Part shown: in pieces, positions 1 through 4,842 of the stretch
Layout: each line of letters opens with the position of its first letter
Position numbering within the stretch: the first letter of the stretch is position 1
NCBI GenBank assembly: GCA_002345425.1
Contig: DDWA01000056.1
Span: 1-5,872 of the forward strand
DNA from: Caryophanales bacterium UBA2298
Lineage (GTDB): Bacteria > Bacillota_I > Bacilli_A > Izemoplasmatales > Hujiaoplasmataceae
DNA: 5,872 bases
Reading direction: 5' to 3'
Made by a program: the position numbers and the translations under genes
The notes under the pieces: model-generated
Told to the model about the DNA's origin: nothing
The model's input: the letters and a program-made list of their open reading frames with translations, nothing else
The model's database searches: none

Positions 1-6
1 AGGAGG
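1..6 (+). promoter_or_regulatory. Shine-Dalgarno of the M20 peptidase gene
   Basis: A perfect AGGAGG lies 8 bases before the ATG at 15. It supports that start codon. The window begins exactly at this site, so the promoter and any upstream gene of the unit are out of view. Confidence 0.85.
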
Positions 7-14
7 GGTAAAAA

Positions 15-1460
15 ATGATATTTTTATATATCTTTTTAGGATTATTAGGTTTTCTGGTTTTACTGCTTTTAATAGCTTTAATAAATATGTTGTTTCTTAA
101 AGAACAACCACTTGATAAACCGCTTGAATTAGACTTTTCCAAGTCTAATAATTATGCTTTAAAGTTTAAAGAAATGATTAAAGTTAAAACGATTTCCTAT
201 AATGTTGAAAGTGATAATTTTGAGAGTTTTATCAAGCTAAAAAATGTGATGAAAGATTTGTTTCCCAATGTCTTTAAGGTTATGAAAATTAAAGAATTTA
301 AGGGTGAATCAATCATCTTAAAATGGACTGGTAAAAGCCAAGATAAACCGCTAGTTTTAATGAGTCATATCGATACCGTTCCGGCAGTTAATGTTGATTG
401 GCAGTTTGATCCTTTCTCCGGCGAAATAGTTGATGGAGAAATCTTTGGTAGAGGAACACTAGATACTAAGTCAACTGTTTTTGGATTTTATCAAGCTTGT
501 GAAGAATTAATAAATCAAGGTTATGTTCCTGAACATGATGTTTATCTTGCAAGTTCTACAGATGAAGAAACCAGCGGTTTCGGTGCTGAATTAACAGTTG
601 AATGGTTGAAAAATAATCACGTTAAACCATTCTTAGTAGTTGATGAAGGCGGAACAGTTTTAAGTAATTCCTTACCTTCCTTGACAAGACCGATGGCGGT
701 AGTAGGGATTTTAGAAAAAGGTTATGTCGATATTAAATTAACAGCTAAATCTTTTGGCGGTCACTCTTCAACGCCACCGAAAAATACACCGATTGCTAGA
801 TTATCTGCTTTAGTAAATGATATTGAACATCATTTTCCGTTAAAGACGAAAATGATTAAAGAAGTTGAAGCAATATTTAAAACCGCAGCTCCGAGTATGA
901 AGGGAATCAATAAATATCTTTTTGCAAATATGTGGCTATTTAAAGGATTGTTGACGAGAATATTACCGAAGTTAAGTCCTTTTGGTAGAGCTTTACTTTC
1001 AACGACAGTCGCCTTTACGATGATGAAAGGTTCTGATGCTGAAAATGTGATTCCCGCTGAAGCTTGGATGATAGCTAATCTTAGAACTCATCCAATCCAA
1101 GATGTTGATGAAAGTTTTAAAGTTATTCAAAAGCTTGCAAAAAAGTATAATGTTGAAGCTGAAATAATCTCTTTTAGAGAAACATCAAAAACAGTAGATA
1201 TTGCTGGTGAAGGTTATAAGTATTTAGCAAGCATTATAAAAAAGACTTTTCCAGATGCAATTGTTAGTCCTTATATTATGTTAGGTGGAACAGATTGTCG
1301 TTTTTATTCAGAAATCAGTGATGCGGCTTTAAGATTTTCACCAGTACGAATGGACAATGAAGAATTGAAGAAGATTCATGGTAACAATGAATCAATTAAA
1401 ATAAACTCTTTAGTAGAAGCTACCAACTTCTACCAAGAATTGATTAAAAATAATCTTTAA
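15..1460 (+). CDS. Membrane-anchored M20 family metallopeptidase (carboxypeptidase S / PM20D1 type)
   Basis: This 481-residue protein is a zinc-dependent hydrolase expected to cleave the amide bond of small peptides or N-acyl amino acids. Residues 2-28 form one long hydrophobic segment, an uncleaved membrane anchor rather than an obvious cleaved signal. The M20 di-zinc site is complete: LMSHIDTVP (H118, D120), GRGTLDTK (bridging D150), DEETSGFG (catalytic E184, ligand E185), VVDEGG (D210) and IHGNNE (H455). GHSSTPP (249-255) marks the start of the inserted lid/dimerisation domain. The helical stretch around ANMWLFKGLL (304-313), the ENVIPAEAW block (343-351) and LGGTDCRFYS (423-432) resemble the CPS1/PM20D1 branch rather than DapE or ArgE, and the length fits that branch. 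It is first in view of a two-gene unit with a serine hydrolase 24 bases downstream. Topology is uncertain because positive charges follow the anchor. Family assignment is firm; the substrate is unknown. Confidence 0.9.
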   Translation: MIFLYIFLGLLGFLVLLLLIALINMLFLKEQPLDKPLELDFSKSNNYALKFKEMIKVKTISYNVESDNFESFIKLKNVMKDLFPNVFKVMKIKEFKGESIILKWTGKSQDKPLVLMSHIDTVPAVNVDWQFDPFSGEIVDGEIFGRGTLDTKSTVFGFYQACEELINQGYVPEHDVYLASSTDEETSGFGAELTVEWLKNNHVKPFLVVDEGGTVLSNSLPSLTRPMAVVGILEKGYVDIKLTAKSFGGHSSTPPKNTPIARLSALVNDIEHHFPLKTKMIKEVEAIFKTAAPSMKGINKYLFANMWLFKGLLTRILPKLSPFGRALLSTTVAFTMMKGSDAENVIPAEAWMIANLRTHPIQDVDESFKVIQKLAKKYNVEAEIISFRETSKTVDIAGEGYKYLASIIKKTFPDAIVSPYIMLGGTDCRFYSEISDAALRFSPVRMDNEELKKIHGNNESIKINSLVEATNFYQELIKNNL

Positions 1461-1467
1461 ATATAAG

Positions 1468-1473
1468 AAAGGA
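1468..1473 (+). promoter_or_regulatory. Shine-Dalgarno that decides the serine hydrolase start
   Basis: AAAGGA stands 11 bases before the ATG at 1485 but only 2 bases before the in-frame TTG at 1476. A 2-base gap is too short for initiation, so the ATG is favoured and the three extra residues MKK of the longer reading are probably not made. Confidence 0.65.
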
Positions 1474-1484
1474 ACTTGAAAAAA

Positions 1485-2513
1485 ATGATTTTTCCCAAAG
1501 CGGATTTTAATAAAAAATCCTGTAAAGAAGCCAATTTAAATAAAGGCTTACTGGTTGATATGTTCAACAAGATTGAAGATGAACTTCATAATATCCATTC
1601 AATGATGTTAGTTCATGAAGGCTCTAAGGTATTTGAAACTTATGCTCATGCTTTTAATCCTGAAACTAAGAGTAACGTTTATTCTGTATCTAAATCTTTT
1701 ACATCAGTTGCCATCGGGATTTTAGTCGATATGAAGTTGGTGACGGTTGAAGATCCGGTATTATTCTTCTTTAGCGATGAAGTTAAAGATTATTTACCTG
1801 AATATGAAACACTTAAGGTAAAACATCTTTTAACGATGACTGTCGGTCAAGAAAAAGATTTCTTTAGTGAGTTAACTCCAACAGAAAATCCTTTTGAAGT
1901 GTTCTTCAATGCGCCTTTAACAAGTGAACCAGGAAAAGTGTTTTTGTATAATAATTTTGCTAGTTTCATGCTTTCAGCAATCGTTACTAAAGTTACCGGT
2001 AAATCGATGAATGATTTTTTAAATGAATACTTATATAAACCGATTGAGATGGAAAAACCTTTATGGGATTCAATTAATGATTATACCTTCGGTTGTACGG
2101 GATTGCAGATTAGTTTAAACGATATGGCTAGGTTTGGTCATTTAGTTTTAAATGATGGGTTATGGGAAAATAAACAAATCGTTTCAAAAGCTTATCTTGA
2201 TGAAGCGCTTAAGAAGCATGTCGCTGAACCGGGAACACCACTTTTTTATGGCTATCAATTCTGGATTCATAACTATGTAATGGCTGCTGGTATGTATAAA
2301 CAATATATTATTATCGATAAAAGATATAACGTAGTTTTTGCAATGCAAGCTTATGAAGAAAGAGATGTTTTGGGATTATATAATAACTATATCGTCAAAG
2401 CTTTTGAAAAAGGGTGGGAATATTGTGAATATTCTTTACGTGATTTTACAAGGAAATTTAGATATAATTCAATTCCAGTTATCGAAAAAGAAAAAGAAGA
2501 AAGATACGGTTAA
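1485..2513 (+). CDS. Serine hydrolase of the class C beta-lactamase / penicillin-binding-protein-like family
   Basis: This 342-residue protein has the serine beta-lactamase/DD-peptidase fold. The nucleophile motif SxxK is visible as SVSK (S67, K70). The second motif YxN is YNN (Y155-N157). The position of the third motif holds GMYKQYIIID (269-278), where relatives usually carry GxGGQ or GxYGQ or an HxG/KTG strand; no His is present, so this part is degenerate. There is no signal peptide or membrane segment, so it is probably cytoplasmic and an esterase, amidase or peptidase rather than a true beta-lactamase. A tail of about 35 residues ends in a charged EKEKEER stretch. It follows the M20 peptidase by 24 bases with no terminator between, suggesting co-expression, and a strong terminator follows. 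The family is clear; the substrate is not. ATG 1485 is preferred over TTG 1476 on Shine-Dalgarno spacing. Confidence 0.85.
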   Translation: MIFPKADFNKKSCKEANLNKGLLVDMFNKIEDELHNIHSMMLVHEGSKVFETYAHAFNPETKSNVYSVSKSFTSVAIGILVDMKLVTVEDPVLFFFSDEVKDYLPEYETLKVKHLLTMTVGQEKDFFSELTPTENPFEVFFNAPLTSEPGKVFLYNNFASFMLSAIVTKVTGKSMNDFLNEYLYKPIEMEKPLWDSINDYTFGCTGLQISLNDMARFGHLVLNDGLWENKQIVSKAYLDEALKKHVAEPGTPLFYGYQFWIHNYVMAAGMYKQYIIIDKRYNVVFAMQAYEERDVLGLYNNYIVKAFEKGWEYCEYSLRDFTRKFRYNSIPVIEKEKEERYG

Positions 2514-2530
2514 AATACTTAAGTTTAGGA

Positions 2531-2563
2531 GAGAGAGTTTTATAGACAACTCTCTCGTTTTTT
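2531..2563 (+). terminator. Intrinsic terminator of the two-hydrolase unit
   Basis: A perfect 9-bp stem, GAGAGAGTT (2531-2539) with AACTCTCTC (2548-2556), encloses an 8-base loop. After one G comes a run of six T (2558-2563). It begins 17 bases after the serine hydrolase stop codon and should end transcription of the hydrolase unit. Its loop and right arm are shared with the next promoter. Confidence 0.92.
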
Positions 2564-2571
2564 GATATAAT
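2543..2571 (+). promoter_or_regulatory. Sigma-A-type promoter for the cvfB-yebC-pgsA-recA unit
   Basis: A -35 of TAGACA (2543-2548, five of six matches to TTGACA) is followed by an exact 17-bp spacer and a perfect -10, TATAAT (2566-2571). An extended -10 TG lies at 2563-2564. Transcription should start near 2578-2579, inside the palindrome GTCTAGAC (2573-2580), leaving a leader of only about 24 bases. The -35 sits in the loop of the upstream terminator and the spacer contains that hairpin's right arm and T-tract. Assigned by consensus match only. Confidence 0.82.
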
Positions 2572-2581
2572 AGTCTAGACG

Positions 2582-2586
2582 AAGGG
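2582..2586 (+). promoter_or_regulatory. Weak, distant Shine-Dalgarno of the cvfB-like gene
   Basis: AAGGG is the only purine-rich match before the ATG at 2602, and it is 15 bases away, beyond the usual 5-10. A TAA at 2596-2598 in the same frame rules out a start further upstream, so the ATG stands despite the poor spacing. If the predicted transcription start is right, this site lies almost at the 5' end of the mRNA. Confidence 0.4.
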
Positions 2587-2601
2587 TTGTGTAAATAATT
2601 T

Positions 2602-3447
2602 ATGGATTTAGGCAAAATCAATCACCTGGAAGTTAAGCGTGAAGCTGACATCAGTTATATTTTAGCTGATGGTGAAAACGAAATATTTTTACATAAGAAA
2701 GAAGCGGAAAGACCTTATGAAATCGGTGAAGTAATCGCTGTTTTTTTGTATGATGATAATCAAGGTCGTGTGACCGCTTCAACTAAACCACCATCTATCA
2801 TGATTGACGACGTTGGGCTTTTAGACGTGGTATCGACTAATTATAATTACGGCGCCTTCCTTTATTATGGAATGGTAAAAGATTTATTGTTAAGTATTGA
2901 TGATTTGCCCAAGAGCCATAGAATGTGGCCTAAGCCTGAAGACAAAATCTTTGTGACAATGAAGAATAAGCACGACCGGCTTTTTGCGAAGCTTCTATCA
3001 AGACATGAATTAAAGATGCACTTTGATTCTGAAGACGAATTAGTTATCGGTGATTATTACCATGCCTATCAAATGTATTATTTGAAAAATGGAATAATTA
3101 CCTTTACTGAAAAAGGTCAAGAGATTTTTATCCATCGTAATAATTACCGAGAAATGCCTAGAATTGGACAAAGATTATCGGTTAAAATTATATCAAAAAA
3201 TGAAAGTGGTAATTATTCAGGGAGTTTAATTGCCCAAAAAGAACTTATGTTAGATAAGGACGCTAACATCGTTTATCAATACTTGTTAGATCATGATGGC
3301 AAGATGCCTTTCACAGATAAGAGTGACGTAGATGAAATCTATCAAGTATTTCATATGTCTAAAGCAGCTTTTAAAAGAGCTTTAGGACATTTGAATCGTT
3401 TGGAAAGAATCGATTTAAATAAAGAAAATACTAAGATCAGAAGGTGA
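2602..3447 (+). CDS. cvfB: CvfB/YitL-like RNA-binding protein (S1 domains plus winged helix)
   Basis: This 281-residue protein looks like the CvfB/YitL family, cytoplasmic RNA-binding regulators linked to virulence gene expression in Staphylococcus. Three S1-like beta-barrels can be traced at about 1-62, 70-136 and 147-213. The third carries the S1-like KGQEIFIHRNNY block (171-182). The C-terminal 60 residues look like the family's winged helix, with the signature SKAAFKRALGHLNRLERI (253-270). The length is near the family's usual 280-300. It is the first gene after the promoter at 2543-2571. It ends in TGA (3445-3447), with a second in-frame stop, TAA, at 3451-3453. The TGA is also part of the Shine-Dalgarno of the next gene. 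A run of seven T (2741-2747) within the gene is a possible slippage point, but the frame is intact. RNA targets cannot be read from sequence. Confidence 0.87.
   Translation: MDLGKINHLEVKREADISYILADGENEIFLHKKEAERPYEIGEVIAVFLYDDNQGRVTASTKPPSIMIDDVGLLDVVSTNYNYGAFLYYGMVKDLLLSIDDLPKSHRMWPKPEDKIFVTMKNKHDRLFAKLLSRHELKMHFDSEDELVIGDYYHAYQMYYLKNGIITFTEKGQEIFIHRNNYREMPRIGQRLSVKIISKNESGNYSGSLIAQKELMLDKDANIVYQYLLDHDGKMPFTDKSDVDEIYQVFHMSKAAFKRALGHLNRLERIDLNKENTKIRR
3441..3447 (+). promoter_or_regulatory. Shine-Dalgarno of yebC overlapping the cvfB stop codon
   Basis: AAGGTGA matches the extended anti-Shine-Dalgarno complement (AGGAGGTGA) and lies 7 bases before the yebC ATG at 3455. Its last three bases are the TGA stop of the cvfB-like gene, so ribosomes ending on one gene are well placed to start the next. 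Confidence 0.85.
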
Positions 3448-3454
3448 AGATAAA

Positions 3455-4183
3455 ATGGGTAGAGCACATGAAGTAAGAAAGGCAGCAATGGAAAAAACCG
3501 CTGCCGTTAAATCAAAATTATATGCTAAATTTGGAAAAGAAATATATATGGCTGCCAAGATTGGGGGACCAGATCCTGACAGCAATCTTAATTTGAAAAG
3601 AATCATTGAAAGAGCAAAACAAAATCAAGTTCCTGGAGATGTTATCAAAAGAAACATCGAAAAGACTAAAAGTGGTGTTGGTGAAGACTATACTCCAGTT
3701 AGATATGAAGGGTTTGGACCGGGCGGTTGTACTTTGATTGTTGAATGTTTAACTGATAACGTTAATAGAACCTTTGGGGAGGTAAGAAGTTGTTTCACTA
3801 AAACTGGTAGTAGTTTAGGAGTTTTAAATTCAGTGACTTATCTTTATAAGTACTGTTCCTATGTCAGTTTCAGTGGTTTAACTGAAGATGAAGCTTTAGA
3901 AGCATTGATGGAAAATGAATGTGAAGTTGAAAATATCGAGAGCGATGAAGATATTGTAATGGTCACAGGGGCTCCTGGAGATTTGGATCACATCATTGAA
4001 AGTTTAAAATCAGTAGGAAAAGAATTGGAATTTTATTCCGATTCAGTTATTTGGTTACCGAGTTCAACAATTGATTTAGATGAAGATAATTTAAAGAAAT
4101 TTAATCATTTTCTAGCGATGACAGATGAAATTGATGATGTTCAAGAAGTATATCACAATGTCAATCTGCCTGAAGAGGAGTAA
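3455..4183 (+). CDS. yebC: YebC/TACO1 family protein, YebC2 (YeeI-like) type
   Basis: This 242-residue protein belongs to the YebC family, annotated historically as transcriptional regulators. Recent work on the YebC2/YeeI branch and mitochondrial TACO1 supports a ribosome-associated role in relieving stalls at proline-rich stretches. Visible family marks are the N-terminal MGRAHEVRKA, YAKFGKEIYMAAK (23-35), the PDPDSN loop (39-44), YEGFGPGG (84-91), DNVNRT (101-106) and the terminal DVQEVYHNV (228-236). The YAKFGKEIY block and YHNV ending resemble B. subtilis YeeI more than the classical MAGHSKWANIKH type. Length is normal. Five cysteines (92, 98, 113, 134, 156) are scattered with no metal-site pattern. 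It starts 7 bases after the cvfB stop, and its last codons (Glu-Glu-Glu, GAAGAGGAG) hold the Shine-Dalgarno of pgsA. Family very sure; the translation role is inferred from relatives. Confidence 0.93.
   Translation: MGRAHEVRKAAMEKTAAVKSKLYAKFGKEIYMAAKIGGPDPDSNLNLKRIIERAKQNQVPGDVIKRNIEKTKSGVGEDYTPVRYEGFGPGGCTLIVECLTDNVNRTFGEVRSCFTKTGSSLGVLNSVTYLYKYCSYVSFSGLTEDEALEALMENECEVENIESDEDIVMVTGAPGDLDHIIESLKSVGKELEFYSDSVIWLPSSTIDLDEDNLKKFNHFLAMTDEIDDVQEVYHNVNLPEEE
4175..4180 (+). promoter_or_regulatory. Shine-Dalgarno of pgsA inside the yebC 3' end
   Basis: GAGGAG forms the last two Glu codons of yebC and stands 10 bases before the ATG at 4191. It selects that ATG over the further-upstream in-frame ATG at 4125, which lies inside yebC and would add 22 residues not seen in the family. 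Confidence 0.75.
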
Positions 4184-4190
4184 AGAGCTT

Positions 4191-4784
4191 ATGAATTTAC
4201 CGAATAAATTGACGATGATTAGAATTTTCATTATTCCTTTTATTGTCATAGTTTATTTTTTTAATAATTGGTTTGATAATTTGCTTAATAATTTAGGCCT
4301 TTATATAATGGGCGTACTTTTTATTTTAGCTTCAGTGACTGATTATTTTGATGGAAAAATAGCAAGAAAAAGAAATATCGTCACGACTTTTGGCAAGTTT
4401 ATCGATCCTTTAGCAGATAAGTTATTAGTAACGACTGCATTAATAATTCTTTCAAACTACTTTTATGTTAATACTGTTGGCGGTAATTTTATGTGGATGC
4501 CGTTCTGGGTCGTTTTAGTGGTCATTACGAGAGATTTAATTGTAACTTCGATTAGATTAGTGGCAATTAACGAAGGTGTTGTGGTGGCTGCAAAATGGAG
4601 CGGTAAATTGAAAACGGCTTTTACGATGATTACGATAGTTTATTATTTCTTCATCATGCCATTTAATGTTTTAGTTATTAATATTATTGGAATTATATTA
4701 ACAATAATATTTGTTATTTTAACTGTTTATTCAGCGGTTGATTACTTTTTAAAGAACAAAGAAATAATTTTTAAAGAAATTTAA
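4191..4784 (+). CDS. pgsA: CDP-diacylglycerol-glycerol-3-phosphate 3-phosphatidyltransferase (PGP synthase)
   Basis: This enzyme transfers the phosphatidyl group of CDP-diacylglycerol to glycerol-3-phosphate, making phosphatidylglycerophosphate, the committed step to phosphatidylglycerol and cardiolipin. The 197-residue length is typical. The CDP-alcohol phosphotransferase motif is complete: D51, D54, G55, A58, R59, G68, D72 and D76. Family-typical MNLPNKLTMIRI opens the protein; TRDLIVTSIRL (113-123) and KWSGKLKT (135-142) are further conserved blocks. About six hydrophobic segments (near 8-23, 36-49, 79-92, 103-113, 143-155 and 157-178) place it in the membrane. The start at 4191 is chosen by its Shine-Dalgarno and by the conserved N-terminus. 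It lies 7 bases after yebC and 58 bases before recA; the pgsA-recA neighbourhood is a Firmicutes hallmark. The phosphatidylserine synthase relatives are less likely given the N-terminus and the KWSGKLKT block. Confidence 0.93.
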   Translation: MNLPNKLTMIRIFIIPFIVIVYFFNNWFDNLLNNLGLYIMGVLFILASVTDYFDGKIARKRNIVTTFGKFIDPLADKLLVTTALIILSNYFYVNTVGGNFMWMPFWVVLVVITRDLIVTSIRLVAINEGVVVAAKWSGKLKTAFTMITIVYYFFIMPFNVLVINIIGIILTIIFVILTVYSAVDYFLKNKEIIFKEI

Positions 4785-4790
4785 AGAAAT
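4771..4790 (+). repeat. Tandem 10-bp repeat across the pgsA stop codon
   Basis: TTAAAGAAAT occurs twice in direct tandem (4771-4780 and 4781-4790). The first copy encodes the last residues of PgsA; the second, shifted one base in frame, provides the TAA stop (4782-4784). It looks like a local duplication by slippage. In such AT-rich DNA it may have no function. Confidence 0.7.
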
Positions 4791-4796
4791 TTATTT

Positions 4797-4827
4797 TATA
4801 GGCAGTATTATTTAACTAGACTGTATA
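4797..4827 (+). promoter_or_regulatory. Possible hairpin or operator and weak promoter upstream of recA
   Basis: TATA-GG-CAGT (4797-4806) can pair with ACTGTATA (4820-4827), giving an 8-bp stem with a two-base bulge and a 13-base loop directly before the recA Shine-Dalgarno. TATTAT (4806-4811) could be a -10, but the best -35 at suitable spacing matches only three of six bases. No GAAC-N4-GTTC box is seen. recA is probably read mainly from the upstream promoter; this element is tentative. Confidence 0.3.
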
Positions 4828-4833
4828 AGGGAG
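4827..4833 (+). promoter_or_regulatory. Shine-Dalgarno of recA
   Basis: AAGGGAG lies 9 bases before the ATG at 4843. Its first base is the end of the possible hairpin's right arm, so folding there could affect access of ribosomes. Confidence 0.7.
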
Positions 4834-4842
4834 ATAAGATTA

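Noticed and set aside
1476..1484. TTG start adding three residues to the serine hydrolase
   Set aside because: Only 2 bases separate it from the AAAGGA site; the ATG at 1485 has workable spacing.
2338..2565. 75-codon + strand reading frame overlapping the serine hydrolase end and the terminator
   Set aside because: It lies mostly inside a well-supported gene in another frame, is lysine-rich from an A-rich tract, runs through the terminator and has no ribosome site. It is a shadow.
2511..2601. Riboswitch or leader peptide before the cvfB-like gene
   Set aside because: The gap is fully accounted for by a terminator, a promoter and a leader of about 24 bases, too short for a known riboswitch class.
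3445..3447. TGA read as tryptophan (Mycoplasma code)
   Set aside because: All tryptophans in the window use TGG, none of the six genes contains an internal TGA, and the cvfB-like protein has its normal end at this codon.
3415..3606. 63-codon - strand reading frame across the cvfB-yebC junction
   Set aside because: It is antisense to the strongly conserved start of yebC, has no recognisable protein features and no promoter or ribosome site that I can see.
4125..4190. Upstream ATG giving pgsA 22 more residues
   Set aside because: It lies within yebC, has no suitable ribosome site, and the extension is unlike the family's N-terminus. ATG 4191 has GAGGAG and starts MNLPNKLT as expected.
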